NCBI RefSeq assembly: GCF_036322625.1
Contig: NZ_AP027266.1
Location: 1,367,001-1,431,000, forward strand
DNA: 64,000 bases
Reading direction: 5' to 3'
Source: Roseicyclus marinus
Lineage (GTDB): Bacteria > Pseudomonadota > Alphaproteobacteria > Rhodobacterales > Rhodobacteraceae
Shown: positions 39,097 to 47,699 of the stretch, piece by piece
Position numbering within the stretch: the stretch's first letter is position 1
Layout: every line of letters begins with the position of its first letter
Program-made: the position numbers and the translations under genes
The notes under the pieces: generated by a model
The model's input: the letters and a program-made list of their open reading frames with translations, nothing else
Databases searched by the model: none
Told to the model about the DNA's origin: nothing

Positions 39097-40053
39097 TTAC
39101 GTTCGCGGCGGGGGGGCGGTGGCGAGCGGGTGGTTTTCGAGGACGAGGCGTTTGAGGCGTTCGTCGAGGATATGGGTGTAGATCTCGGTCGTGGCGATGT
39201 CGGCATGGCCCAGAAGCGTCTGGATCGCGCGCAGATCCGCGCCGTTCTGCAACAGATGGGTGGCGAAAGCGTGGCGCAAGGTATGGGGCGTGATGCGGGC
39301 GGGGTCGAGACCGGCGGCGAGGCTGATTTCCTTGATCAGCGTGAAGAAGCGGATCCGGGTCAGGTGGCCCGATTGGCCGCGCGAGGGAAAGAGGAAGGGC
39401 GAGGGTTTCGCGCCGCGCTCAAAGCGGGCGCTGTCCTCATCCGCGTCGCGGCGGGCGAGCCAGGCGGCCAGCGCCGTGCGGGCGGGGCCGGAGAGGGGGA
39501 CCATTCGGTCCTTGTCGCCCTTGCCGCGCACGAGAAGGAGCCGGGGATCGCCGCGCACGGAAGCGACGGGGAGCGAGACCAGTTCGCTCACGCGCAGGCC
39601 CGTGGCATAGAGCACTTCCATCAGGCAGATGTTGCGCAGGCGGTCGGTGTCGGTGCGGCCATGGGTTCGGGCGGCGGCGAGCAGGGCCTCGACCTCGGCC
39701 ATCGTCAGCGTGTCGGGGAGCGTGCGGGCCTTGCCCGGTCCCTTGATCTGGAGGGCGGGATTGTCGGCGCGCCAGCCCTCGTCGACGGCGAAGCGGTAGA
39801 GCTGTTTCAGCGCCGAGAGGCGGCGGGCGCGGGTGGCGGGCGCGAGCCCCTGCGCGTCGAGATGGGCGAGATAGGCCTCGAGGCCCGGGCGGGTGGCGGT
39901 GGCGAGGCTTTCGGCGCGGCGGGCGAGCCAGCCCGAGGCATCCACCAGGTCGCGGCCATAGGCGAGCCGCGTGTTGCGTGCGGCGCCCTGTTCGGCGGCC
40001 TGGGCGTCGAGAAAGGCGCTGATCCAGCCCTGGTCCGTTCGCGGAGCGGCCAT
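39097..40053 (-). CDS. xerD: Site-specific tyrosine recombinase XerD
   Basis: XerD resolves chromosome dimers at dif together with XerC. The 318-residue protein has the SAM-like N-terminal domain (TRLAYGRDLVDASGWL) and all catalytic residues: Arg154 (TGLRVSE), Lys178 (GKGDK), His257 and Arg260 (HTLRHAF), His283 (LLGHADI) and the nucleophile Tyr292 (TEIYTHI). XerD is chosen over XerC on the general pattern and synteny near aroKB. The start is complementary to 40051-40053, only 4 bp after the stop of the upstream secreted-protein gene, so the two are probably co-transcribed. Confidence 0.93.
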   Translation of the reverse strand: MAAPRTDQGWISAFLDAQAAEQGAARNTRLAYGRDLVDASGWLARRAESLATATRPGLEAYLAHLDAQGLAPATRARRLSALKQLYRFAVDEGWRADNPALQIKGPGKARTLPDTLTMAEVEALLAAARTHGRTDTDRLRNICLMEVLYATGLRVSELVSLPVASVRGDPRLLLVRGKGDKDRMVPLSGPARTALAAWLARRDADEDSARFERGAKPSPFLFPSRGQSGHLTRIRFFTLIKEISLAAGLDPARITPHTLRHAFATHLLQNGADLRAIQTLLGHADIATTEIYTHILDERLKRLVLENHPLATAPPPRT

Positions 40054-40057
40054 CGCC

Positions 40058-41584
40058 TCAGCCCCGCAGGAGGACGAGTTGCAGCGCCGTGCGGCGGGCC
40101 ACATCCTCGAGCCCGACGGCGCGGTAGAGGGTCAGCGCATCGGTGATGTCGTCGGGATCGCGGGCGGGGTCGGAGAGGACGAGGGCGGCGCGCAGGAGCG
40201 CCTCGCCCAGCCGGTCGTTCTGGAGGAACCAGGTGTAGCGGTGATCGGGGGGCGTGGCCGCGAACGCATCGGCCACGGCGCGGGAGACCACATCGGCATC
40301 TTGCGGGGCGGCGGCGGCCTGTCCCCGGGCCAGCGCGAAGGCGAAAGCCTCGGTCGGGTTTTGCGGCACGGCGGTCTGGGCCACCTGTTCGTAGCGCGAG
40401 GACAGGAGCGCGATGCGGCGGGCGAGAAGCCCCGCCTCGCCCGTGAGCGGCAGGCGCATCAGGTGATCGGCATAGGTTTCGGCGAAGGCGGCTTCGAGCC
40501 CGGCCTCCTCCATCGCGGACCAGGCGGTGGGCAGGTGGTCGGTGGTGGCCGCGAGATTGCCCGCGAGGATCGCCCCGTCGAAGCGTTGCAGCGCCGCGAC
40601 CCGGTCCCAGATGCCGCCCGAGGCGGAGGGGACGCGCTGGGTGTAGATGGCGAGCCATTGGCCGGGTTCGATGGCGCCCGACCGGGTCAGACGCTCGGCC
40701 GCATCCAGCTGCGCCCGCCAGCCCGCCAGATCGCCCAGATCGGCATGGGCGAAGGCGAGCGGCAGGCCGGTGGTGGCGGGGCGTTCTCCGATGGCCGCGC
40801 GCATCTGGAAGGTGAGGGGGGTCAGGCCCGGATCGGGGGGCAGGGGCTGTTCGCCCTCGAACAATTCGGGATCGAGAAAGCGGGCGATCAGATCGCCCTC
40901 GTCGCGGCTGATGCGGCCGAGCGCCTCGCCCGTGCCGAGGGTGAGGGCTGCGGCAGACCAATCGCCCGAGCGCGCGAGGCAGAAGATGCGCGCGGGCAGG
41001 GTGGGGGCGATGTCGGGATTGGCCTGCATCGCCGCGCAGGCGCGTTCGGGATGGTCAAGGAGGAGCGAGATGTCGAACCAGCGGCGGAATACATCGGGAT
41101 TGCGGGGGGCGGCGCGTTCGATGAGCGCCTGTGCCGGTTCCAGCGCACCGCGCGCGAGCAGCATGTCGAGGCGCGCGAGAAAGAGCGCCGCGCGGTCGGG
41201 GTCGGCATCGGCGGGCGGATCAAGCTCGGCCAGCGCGAGGGTTTCGGTGAAGGCCTGGATCGCGGGCAGGCCCTGAAGCGGTTGCGCGCCGAAGAGCCGG
41301 GTGAGCGTTTCGGTGTCGGAGGCCCCCCAGAGATCGCGCGGCAGGCCAGTGATCGCGGGCGGCAGGAGGCCGATCGCCTCGATCTCGACCGCGCCGATGG
41401 GCATGACCGTGATGGGCGGCGGCAGGGCCGAGGTCGCGACATCGCCATGGGGCCGCGTGATCGTGTCCGAGAGCCAGTCGGGCGGGGCCAGCGCGGGCAG
41501 ATCGCCAAGATCGGGCGGGTCCTGCGCCCAGGCGGGCAGGGCGAGGCAGAGCGTGAGCGCGAGGGCGGCCCGACTAGTCGACAT
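40058..41584 (-). CDS. Secreted hypothetical protein, probably helical-repeat
   Basis: I do not recognise a named family in this 508-residue protein. A signal peptide (about residues 1-20, ALTLCLALPAWAQ) suggests export to the periplasm. The rest is rich in Ala and Leu with repeated 30-40-residue helix pairs (for example ARLDMLLARGALEPAQALIERAAPRNPDVFRRW, and LPLAFAHADLGDLAGWRAQLDAAERL), a TPR- or Sel1-like look. It overlaps the small membrane-protein gene upstream by 11 bp and ends 4 bp before xerD, so all three appear to be one operon divergent from aroKB. Confidence 0.7.
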   Translation of the reverse strand: MSTSRAALALTLCLALPAWAQDPPDLGDLPALAPPDWLSDTITRPHGDVATSALPPPITVMPIGAVEIEAIGLLPPAITGLPRDLWGASDTETLTRLFGAQPLQGLPAIQAFTETLALAELDPPADADPDRAALFLARLDMLLARGALEPAQALIERAAPRNPDVFRRWFDISLLLDHPERACAAMQANPDIAPTLPARIFCLARSGDWSAAALTLGTGEALGRISRDEGDLIARFLDPELFEGEQPLPPDPGLTPLTFQMRAAIGERPATTGLPLAFAHADLGDLAGWRAQLDAAERLTRSGAIEPGQWLAIYTQRVPSASGGIWDRVAALQRFDGAILAGNLAATTDHLPTAWSAMEEAGLEAAFAETYADHLMRLPLTGEAGLLARRIALLSSRYEQVAQTAVPQNPTEAFAFALARGQAAAAPQDADVVSRAVADAFAATPPDHRYTWFLQNDRLGEALLRAALVLSDPARDPDDITDALTLYRAVGLEDVARRTALQLVLLRG

Positions 41585-41708
41585 CGAGCTCCACCGGGGT
41601 GGTGACGCTTTGCTGCTGGGGGACGAGATAGCCGGAATAGGAATAGCCGATCAGCCCCAGCAGGGCGAGAAGTGCCAGCAGAAGGAAAAACCGGATGATG
41701 CGTCCCAT
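41574..41708 (-). CDS. Small single-span membrane protein (44 residues)
   Basis: The gene encodes a 44-residue protein with a short basic start (MGRIIRF), one hydrophobic span (FLLLALLALLGLIGY) and a soluble tail GYLVPQQQSVTTPVELDVD. It runs from the ATG complementary to 41706-41708 to a TAG complementary to 41574-41576. Its last 11 bases overlap the start of the secreted helical-repeat gene, implying translational coupling and a shared membrane or periplasmic role. I do not know its function. Confidence 0.65.
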   Translation of the reverse strand: MGRIIRFFLLLALLALLGLIGYSYSGYLVPQQQSVTTPVELDVD

Positions 41709-41839
41709 GGCCTATGTGCCCCTTGCCTCGGTCGATGGTCCCGCGCGATGCTGGCGCGGATCGGCGTTTGCCGCCGTTCTGGAAACCTTATAAGGCATCC
41801 GGCGGCGGATTGCGCCAGTCGGGAAGAAGAAAATTCGGG

Positions 41840-42424
41840 ATGATGGGCGAAACGACGCCACAATCGCGTGAGGACGAGGCCCCAAGGCTTGCGCGCACGA
41901 TCGTGCTGGTGGGCATGATGGGGGCGGGCAAGACCGCCGTGGGGCGCGCGCTGGCCACGCGGCTGGGGGTGGAGATGCGCGACTCGGATGCCGAGATCGT
42001 GGCCTCGAGCCAGCTCAGCATCGCCGAGATCTTCGAGCGCTACGGCGAGCCGTTTTTCCGGGAGAAGGAAAGTGCCGTGATCGCGCGGCTTCTGGAGGGG
42101 GAGCCCTGCATCCTGTCGACGGGGGGCGGGGCCTGGATGTCGGAGGGCAATCGCGCGCTGTTGACGGAGCGGGCGGCGGTCCTGTGGCTGAAGGCGGATC
42201 TGGAACTTCTGTGGTCGCGGGTGCGCCACAAGACCACGCGGCCCTTGTTGCGGACCTCGGCCCCCAAGAAGACCTTGACGGAATTGTTGGCGGCGCGCGA
42301 GCCGGTCTATGCGCTGGCGCCGCTGTCGGTGCATGTGCAGGCCGATTGGTCGATCGAGGAGACCGCCGAGCGGGTGCTGGCGGTGCTGGCAGAGGCAGGT
42401 GCTGTGGAAGGATATGCGCGATGA
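41840..42424 (+). CDS. aroK: Shikimate kinase
   Basis: AroK phosphorylates shikimate in the fifth step of the aromatic amino acid pathway. The 194-residue protein has the P-loop GMMGAGKT (residues 25-32), the shikimate-binding DSDAEI and FREKES motifs, the GGGAWM loop and the lid RPLLRTSAPKKTL. Two adjacent ATGs, 41840 and 41843, are possible. Its stop overlaps the aroB start (ATGA), so translation is coupled. This aroK-aroB pairing is usual in Proteobacteria. It is divergent from the small membrane-protein gene. Confidence 0.96.
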   Translation: MMGETTPQSREDEAPRLARTIVLVGMMGAGKTAVGRALATRLGVEMRDSDAEIVASSQLSIAEIFERYGEPFFREKESAVIARLLEGEPCILSTGGGAWMSEGNRALLTERAAVLWLKADLELLWSRVRHKTTRPLLRTSAPKKTLTELLAAREPVYALAPLSVHVQADWSIEETAERVLAVLAEAGAVEGYAR

Positions 42425-43536
42425 GCGTGACGGTGCATGTGCCGCTGGGCGAGCGGGCCTATGATGTGCGGATCGGCCAGGGGCTGATCGGGCGGGCGGG
42501 GGCCGAGATCGCGCCGATGTTGCGCAGGCCGAAGGTCTGGATCGTGACGGAGGAGCGGGTTGCGGCGCTGCATCTGGCGGCGTTGGAGGCGGGGTTGCGC
42601 GCAGGCGGGGTGGAGAGTGCCGCGCTGGTGCTGCCGCCGGGCGAGGGCACGAAGAGCTGGCCGCATCTGATCCGGGTGGTCGAATGGCTGCTCGAGGAAC
42701 GGGTGGAACGGCGCGACGTGGTCCTGGCCTTTGGCGGCGGCGTGATCGGGGACCTGGTGGGTTTTGCCGCCGCGATCCTGCGCCGCGGTGTGCGCTTCGT
42801 GCAGGTGCCCACCTCGCTTCTGGCGCAGGTGGACAGTTCGGTCGGCGGCAAGACCGGGATCAACACGGGCCATGGCAAGAACCTGGTGGGGGCGTTCCAT
42901 CAGCCCGCGCTTGTGCTGGCGGATATCGGGGTGCTGGGCACGCTGACGGCGCGCGATTTCCGGGCCGGCTATGGCGAGGTGGTGAAATACGGGCTGTTGG
43001 GGGATGCCGGCTTTTTCGGCTGGTTGGAGGCCCATGGCCCGGCGCTGGCGGCGGGCGATGCGGATCTGCGGGCCGAGGCGGTGCGCCATTCGGTGCAGAT
43101 GAAGGCCGATATCGTGGTCCGCGACGAGACCGAGCAGGGGGATCGGGCGCTGCTCAACCTGGGCCACACCTTTGGCCATGCGCTGGAGGCGGCGACGGGC
43201 TATTCCGACCGGCTGTTGCATGGCGAGGGGGTGGCGATCGGCTGCGCGCTGGCATTCGCGCTGTCGGCGCGGTTGGGGCTGTGCGCGCAGGAGGACCCGA
43301 GCCGGGTCAGGGCGCATCTGGCCGAGATGGGGATGATGCGCGACCTGTCGGAGATCGAGGGGGACTTGCCCGATGCCGAGGGGCTGGTGGCGCTGATGGG
43401 TCAGGACAAGAAGGTGGTGGACGGCAAGCTGCGCTTCATCCTGGCGCGGGGGATCGGGGAGGCCTTTGTCGCCGATGACGTGCCGGGAGAGGCGGTGCGG
43501 GAGGTTTTGAGCGAAGGTCTTGGGGCGGGGCGCTGA
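42421..43536 (+). CDS. aroB: 3-dehydroquinate synthase
   Basis: AroB converts DAHP to 3-dehydroquinate using NAD+ and a divalent metal. The 371-residue length is normal. The NAD-binding FGGGVIGDLVGFAAA motif, the QVPTSLLAQVDSSVGGKTGIN signature and the metal ligands Glu in GYGEVVKYG and His in LNLGHTFGHALE and LHGEGVAIG are all visible. The ATG at 42421 overlaps the aroK stop. The downstream lipoprotein gene starts 85 bp later with its own ribosome site. Confidence 0.97.
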   Translation: MSVTVHVPLGERAYDVRIGQGLIGRAGAEIAPMLRRPKVWIVTEERVAALHLAALEAGLRAGGVESAALVLPPGEGTKSWPHLIRVVEWLLEERVERRDVVLAFGGGVIGDLVGFAAAILRRGVRFVQVPTSLLAQVDSSVGGKTGINTGHGKNLVGAFHQPALVLADIGVLGTLTARDFRAGYGEVVKYGLLGDAGFFGWLEAHGPALAAGDADLRAEAVRHSVQMKADIVVRDETEQGDRALLNLGHTFGHALEAATGYSDRLLHGEGVAIGCALAFALSARLGLCAQEDPSRVRAHLAEMGMMRDLSEIEGDLPDAEGLVALMGQDKKVVDGKLRFILARGIGEAFVADDVPGEAVREVLSEGLGAGR

Positions 43537-43621
43537 GCGGGCTGCCGCCTGACATGATCGAAATGATTGTTCCGCGCGCGTTTCGGGCACATGATCGGAT
43601 CACAGCAAAAGGAGATCCGTC

Positions 43622-43804
43622 GTGATCAAGTCACTTCCTGTTATCGCCATCGCCCTTGTCATGGGGCTGTCCGCGTGCAACCCGACGCTCGAGCGTGCGG
43701 CGATCGGGGCCGCGATCGGCTGCGTCGCGGGCCAAGTTCTTGTCAATGGCCGCTGCGTCGAGGGCGCGGTGATCGGCGGCGGGGTCGGCGCGATCACGCG
43801 CTGA
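43622..43804 (+). CDS. Small lipoprotein with glycine-zipper-like core
   Basis: The 60-residue product starts at GTG 43622, with AAGGAG 8 bases upstream. A lipoprotein signal peptide (MIKSLPVIAIALVMG) ends at the lipobox LSAC, so the mature protein begins at Cys19, about 42 residues long. The mature part is Gly/Ala rich (ERAAIGAAIGCVAGQVL, then GGGVGAITR), resembling glycine-zipper membrane-associated motifs, with two further cysteines that could form a disulfide. The function is unknown. It stands between aroB and the convergent gpt gene. Confidence 0.75.
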   Translation: MIKSLPVIAIALVMGLSACNPTLERAAIGAAIGCVAGQVLVNGRCVEGAVIGGGVGAITR

Positions 43805-43825
43805 ACCGTTGCGTCCCTGCGCGGA

Positions 43826-44347
43826 TCAATCCTTGCCGCGATAGGGTTCGACGTATTGCAGCGCCATGTCCCAGGGGAAGAAGATCCAGGTGTCCTGGCT
43901 TACCCCGGTGATGAAGGTGTCGACCATCGGTTCGCCCTTGGGCTTGGCGTAGATCGTGGCGAAATGGGCCCTGGGGTAGAGCTGGCGCACCAGTTCCAGC
44001 GTCTTGCCGGTATCGACCAGGTCGTCGACGATCAAGACCCCTTCGCCATCGCCCATGATGGCGGCGTCGGGGCTTTTGAGCACTTCGGCCTCGCGGCGCT
44101 GGTGGGCCTTGCCGCCGCCGGCGTGGTAGGATTTGACCGAGATCGTGTCGACGGTGCGGATGTCGAGTTCGCGCGCGACGATCATCGCGGGCGCCATGCC
44201 GCCGCGCGTGATGGCCACGACAGCGCGCCAGGCGCCGTCTTCGCCCGGGCCGCGCTTGTCGAGACGCCAGGCCAGCGCGCGGGCGTCGCGGTGCAGCTGG
44301 TCCCAGGAGACGTGGAAGCCCTTTTCATGGGGAAGCGGCGTGATCAT
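43826..44347 (-). CDS. gpt: Xanthine phosphoribosyltransferase
   Basis: Gpt salvages xanthine and guanine using PRPP. The 173-residue enzyme has the PRPP-binding motif [14 protein letters not shown] and the preceding [18 protein letters not shown] block, typical of the Gpt/XGPRT group, with WIFFPWDM near the C-terminus for purine binding. The ATG complementary to 44345-44347 lies 4 bp after the fabI stop, so it is the second gene of a fabI-gpt unit. It converges with the lipoprotein gene. Confidence 0.92.
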   Translation of the reverse strand: MITPLPHEKGFHVSWDQLHRDARALAWRLDKRGPGEDGAWRAVVAITRGGMAPAMIVARELDIRTVDTISVKSYHAGGGKAHQRREAEVLKSPDAAIMGDGEGVLIVDDLVDTGKTLELVRQLYPRAHFATIYAKPKGEPMVDTFITGVSQDTWIFFPWDMALQYVEPYRGKD

Positions 44348-44351
44348 GGCG

Positions 44352-45164
44352 TCAGCCTTCCTTTTTCTCGAGGCTCAGGTCGGGGGCCTCGGGGTTTTTC
44401 ATGCCGATGACGTGGTAGCCCGCGTCGACGTGCAACACCTCGCCCGTCACGGCGCTGGACATGTCGGACAGAAGATAGAGGGCGGATTGGCCGACCTCGT
44501 CCTGGGTCACGGTGCGCCGGAGCGGCGAGTTGTATTCGTTCCATTTCAGGATGTAGCGGAAATCGCCGATACCCGAGGCCGCCAGCGTCTTGATCGTGCC
44601 CGCCGAGATCGCGTTGACGCGGATGCCGTCGCGGCCCAGGTCCTCGGCCAGATACATCACGGAGGCCTCGAGCGCGGCCTTGGCCACGCCCATCACGTTG
44701 TAATGCGGCATGACCTTTTCGGCGCCGTAATAGGTGAGCGTGAGCAGGCTGCCGCCATTGGGCATCATCTTTTCGGCGCGCTGGCAGACGGCGGTGAAGG
44801 AATAGACCGAGATGTTCATGGTCATCGCGAAATTTGCGGGGCTGGTTTCGACGTAGCGGCCGCGCAGCTCGTTCTTGTCGGAAAAGCCGATGGCATGGAC
44901 CACGAAATCGAGGCTGCCCCATTCGGATTTGAGCGTGTCGAAGAGCGCGTCGAGCGAGGCTTCGTCGCCCACGTCGCAGGGCACCATGAGCGAGGAGCCG
45001 AGGCTTTCGGCCAGGGGCTGCACGCGCTTCAAGAGCGCCTCGCCCTGGTAGGAGAAGGCCAGTTCCGCGCCCTCGGCCGCCAAGGCCTTGGCGATGCCCC
45101 AGGCGATGGATTTATCATTCGCAAGACCCATGATGAGCCCGCGTTTGCCCGTCATCAAACCCAT
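44352..45164 (-). CDS. fabI: Enoyl-ACP reductase FabI
   Basis: FabI catalyses the last reduction in each round of fatty-acid elongation with NADH. From the ATG complementary to 45162-45164 the product is 270 residues, the usual size. The atypical-SDR Rossmann start [18 protein letters not shown], the [14 protein letters not shown] loop, the catalytic Tyr-x6-Lys in [12 protein letters not shown] and the C-terminal [14 protein letters not shown] are present. The frame is open further upstream, with ATGs at 45212 and 45248 that would add 16 or 28 residues. None has a strong ribosome site, so the start is uncertain. It is divergent from pdxH. Confidence 0.93.
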   Translation of the reverse strand: MGLMTGKRGLIMGLANDKSIAWGIAKALAAEGAELAFSYQGEALLKRVQPLAESLGSSLMVPCDVGDEASLDALFDTLKSEWGSLDFVVHAIGFSDKNELRGRYVETSPANFAMTMNISVYSFTAVCQRAEKMMPNGGSLLTLTYYGAEKVMPHYNVMGVAKAALEASVMYLAEDLGRDGIRVNAISAGTIKTLAASGIGDFRYILKWNEYNSPLRRTVTQDEVGQSALYLLSDMSSAVTGEVLHVDAGYHVIGMKNPEAPDLSLEKKEG

Positions 45165-45312
45165 CGGTGTCCCCGTATCTGCCGCGATGCTTTTGCCGTT
45201 CTCGTAAGCCATCGCCCGGACGGCTTCAAGAGAGGCAGGCTTGCCCATGGGCTTGTCGCGGCGCTACTTGGCACCATGATGTGACACCAATGGCCATGCG
45301 AGGGAGCGGGAT

Positions 45313-45933
45313 ATGAGCGACAGGGGCGGTATTTTCGCGGGCGAGGATCCTTTCGTGATCGCGCAATCCTGGCTGAAGGAGGCGGAGGCCAGCGAGATCA
45401 ACGATCCCAATGCGATCGCGCTGGCAAGTGTCGATGCCGAGGGGATGCCCAATGTGCGGATGGTGCTGCTGAAGGAGATCGAGGCCCATGGCGCAGGGCA
45501 GGGGGCCTTTGTCTTCTACACCAATTACGAGAGCGTGAAGGGGCGCGAGATCAGCGCTGCGGGCAAGGCCGCCTTTGTCATGCACTGGAAATCGCTGCAT
45601 CGGCAGGTGCGGGTGCGGGGGCATGTGACGCGCGAGGACGGGCCGCAGGCGGATGCCTATTTCGCCTCGCGCTCGCTCAAGAGCCGGCTGGGGGCCTGGG
45701 CGTCGAAACAGTCGCAACCCCTGTCGGGGCGCGCGGCGTTGGTGGCCGAGGTGGCCAAGGTGACCGCACAGCACGGGCCCAACCCGGCCAGGCCGCCGCA
45801 TTGGGGCGGGTTCCGCATCACGCCGGTCGAGATCGAATTCTGGGCCGACGGGGCGTTTCGCCTGCATGACCGGTTCCGCTGGACCCGTGCCGATGCGGGG
45901 TCGAGCTGGTCGGTGGCGCGGCTCAACCCGTGA
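45313..45933 (+). CDS. pdxH: Pyridoxamine 5'-phosphate oxidase
   Basis: PdxH makes pyridoxal 5'-phosphate from pyridoxine or pyridoxamine phosphate using FMN. The 206-residue protein has the family blocks [37 protein letters not shown], the [12 protein letters not shown] flavin-binding strand and the C-terminal [17 protein letters not shown] and FRWTR. GAGGGAGCGG precedes ATG 45313. It is divergent from fabI with 148 bp between starts, and two inverted repeats follow its stop. Confidence 0.96.
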   Translation: MSDRGGIFAGEDPFVIAQSWLKEAEASEINDPNAIALASVDAEGMPNVRMVLLKEIEAHGAGQGAFVFYTNYESVKGREISAAGKAAFVMHWKSLHRQVRVRGHVTREDGPQADAYFASRSLKSRLGAWASKQSQPLSGRAALVAEVAKVTAQHGPNPARPPHWGGFRITPVEIEFWADGAFRLHDRFRWTRADAGSSWSVARLNP

Positions 45934-45944
45934 GTTTTCGCGCG

Positions 45945-45985
45945 GTTTGATATACACCGTCAAACGAATTCACGTGGCGTGAATT
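45945..45985. promoter_or_regulatory. Two inverted repeats between pdxH and the cold-shock gene
   Basis: GTTTGA-N9-TCAAAC spans 45945-45965, and AATTCACG-TGG-CGTGAATT, a perfect 8-bp-arm dyad, spans 45967-45985. They start 12 bp after the pdxH stop, within an AT-rich 146-bp region leading to the cold-shock gene. They could be operators of the downstream gene or a terminator of pdxH, although no T-run follows. Confidence 0.5.
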
Positions 45986-46079
45986 TGCAAATGACTGAAT
46001 CCGAACATCATTTTGTCCTTGTATGCAACGCGCCGTCACGACAAATCTAGGGTCGGGACGATACACATGAGTTTGTGAA

Positions 46080-46601
46080 ATGGGATATGCCACCATGGCT
46101 GATGTTACGGAGAGTGCGCCGACCCAGATACGGGGACGGGTGAAGTGGTTTGATGCCGGCAAGGGCTTCGGCTTCGTGCTGAACGATGATGGTGGCGGGG
46201 ACATCCTGTTGCATGCCAATGTTTTGCGGAATTTCGGACAGGGATCGGTCGCCGAAGATGCGCGGATCGTGATCCTGGCGCAGGAGACGCCGCGCGGCAT
46301 CCAGGCCGTCGAGGTGCTGGAGATCGAACCCCCCGAGGGGCTGGAAGGCGATGACATCGAGGGCGGCGACGTGGCCCCCGACGTGCCCTTCGTCGCGGCA
46401 CGGGTGAAATGGTTCGACAAGGCCAAGGGCTTCGGGTTTGCCAATGTCTTCGGTTTCCCCGAAGATGTGTTCGTGCATGTCGAGGTGCTGCGCCGGTTCG
46501 GCCTGGCGGATCTGCAACCGGGCGAGGCCGTGGCGATCAAGGTCGTCGAAGGACCACGCGGCAAGATGGCCGTCGAGGTGCGCAGCTGGGATTACGTCTG
46601 A
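46080..46601 (+). CDS. Double cold-shock-domain protein
   Basis: The 173-residue protein holds two CspA-type RNA/ssDNA-binding domains: residues about 17-80 (RGRVKWFDAGKGFGFVLND, DILLHANVL) and about 105-170 (AARVKWFDKAKGFGFANV, EDVFVHVEVLRRFG), each with the RNP1-like KGFGF. An acidic linker joins them. ATG 46080 is taken; ATG 46095 is an alternative, and no clear ribosome site separates them. A long AT-rich leader with two inverted repeats precedes it, as is common for cold-shock genes. The DUF192 gene follows within 34 bp. Confidence 0.9.
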   Translation: MGYATMADVTESAPTQIRGRVKWFDAGKGFGFVLNDDGGGDILLHANVLRNFGQGSVAEDARIVILAQETPRGIQAVEVLEIEPPEGLEGDDIEGGDVAPDVPFVAARVKWFDKAKGFGFANVFGFPEDVFVHVEVLRRFGLADLQPGEAVAIKVVEGPRGKMAVEVRSWDYV

Positions 46602-46635
46602 CCGGGGGCATCCGCGCCCGGAGCGGGGAGTGGGG

Positions 46636-47121
46636 ATGCGTCTTGCGGTTGTGATCGCGGCCTTTGCGGCCAGTCTCGTGTTCGTGTCGGGCGGCTGGGC
46701 CCAAGCGTCGTGCAGTGCCGAACGGCTCGAGATGCGGGGCGATTTCGGCAGCGTGCGGTTCCGCGTCGTCGTGGCCGACACGCCGCAGGAGCGGGCGCAG
46801 GGCCTGATGCATGTCCCCGAGATGCCGCGCATGAGCGGGATGCTGTTCGTCTACGAACGTCCGCAGGCGGTCAGTTTCTGGATGGAAAACACGCTGATCC
46901 CGCTCGACATGATCTTTGCCGACGAGACCGGCGTGGTGCGGCGCATCCACGAGAACGCGATCCCCCTGGACCGCACGCCCATCCCCGGGGGGGAGGGCAT
47001 CCAGTACGTGCTGGAGATCAATGGCGGGATGGCCGCGCTGCTGGGTCTTGGGGTGGGCGACGAGATGCGCCATCCGGCGATTGCCCAGAACCTTGCCGCC
47101 TGGCCCTGCGCCGCGGAGTGA
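46636..47121 (+). CDS. Exported DUF192 family protein
   Basis: The 161-residue product belongs to DUF192 (PF02643), a small fold of unknown function. A signal peptide (MRLAVVIAAFAASLVFVSGG, cleavage near WAQA-SC) indicates export. The family core is RFRVVVADTPQERAQGLMHVPEMPRMSGMLFVYERPQAVSFWMENTLIPLDMIFAD followed by GIQYVLEINGG. GGGGAG precedes ATG 46636. It directly follows the double cold-shock gene on the same strand and is probably in the same transcript. Confidence 0.88.
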   Translation: MRLAVVIAAFAASLVFVSGGWAQASCSAERLEMRGDFGSVRFRVVVADTPQERAQGLMHVPEMPRMSGMLFVYERPQAVSFWMENTLIPLDMIFADETGVVRRIHENAIPLDRTPIPGGEGIQYVLEINGGMAALLGLGVGDEMRHPAIAQNLAAWPCAAE

Positions 47122-47167
47122 GCCGGGGCTTTCCAAGGCGGCGCGCCCGCGCTAACAGGGCGCAAGT

Positions 47168-47244
47168 CGGGGCGTAGCGCAGCCTGGTAGCGCGTCTGTT
47201 TTGGGTACAGAAGGCCGTGAGTTCGAATCTCGCCGCCCCGACCA
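47168..47244 (+). tRNA. tRNA-Pro (UGG)
   Basis: The acceptor CGGGGCG pairs with CGCCCCG, the anticodon stem is TCTGT/ACAGA and the loop TTTGGGT gives anticodon TGG. The T-arm is GAGTTCGAATCTC. CCA is encoded. Confidence 0.96.
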
Positions 47245-47550
47245 AATCCCTCTATTTGCTATCTATCGATATGTGGTGCGCTCGAACGTGTCACAACATG
47301 TTGTGGTCCTGCACTGGCCAACGGCAGCATGAGGGCGCGCGGCGGGTTGGGCGGGCCTGTGGACAAGCTTCATCCATCGCCTGACGTGCAGGGGCCAAAT
47401 GTCCTGTCGGAAAGGGAAATCCGTTCGGGGGGTGGTCGCGGTCGATCTGGGGGTGAATCAGGCGCCCCGGACGGATCGGGACAGTCTTGTGATTGCAACA
47501 AAAAAAACACCCGCAGCCGTCCAAAAAAAACGTTGACCGCACCCGGCAAC

Positions 47551-47597
47551 CTACGTCAGTTTGTGTGGGCCGACGAGCCGCCCACTAGATATGGTGG
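47551..47597 (+). promoter_or_regulatory. Pair of NrdR-type boxes upstream of nrdJ
   Basis: CCACTAGATATGGTGG (47582-47597) matches the NrdR box acaCwAtATaTwGtgt at 11 of 16 positions including the central ATAT core. A weaker partner, CTACGTCAGTTTGTGT, starts at 47551, exactly 31 bp upstream, the spacing expected for paired NrdR boxes on one face of DNA. NrdR is the general repressor of ribonucleotide reductase genes. Confidence 0.6.
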
Positions 47598-47660
47598 CCA
47601 GAGGCGGGGACGGGGATCTACCCATCGACATCGCGAACCAGCCTGCGGATGCGGGCGTGA

Positions 47661-47699
47661 TTGTGCCTTCGGGTGCAAGGGGAACGCGCCTTTGGCGCG
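47661..47699 (+). promoter_or_regulatory. Two adjacent stem-loops in the nrdJ leader
   Basis: TTGTGCC-TTCG-GGTGCAA (47661-47678) forms a 7-bp stem with a UUCG tetraloop and two G-U pairs, and CGCGCC-TTT-GGCGCG (47685-47699) forms a perfect 6-bp stem. They lie about 100 bp before the nrdJ ATG and after the NrdR boxes, so they should be in the 5' untranslated region. Confidence 0.5.
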
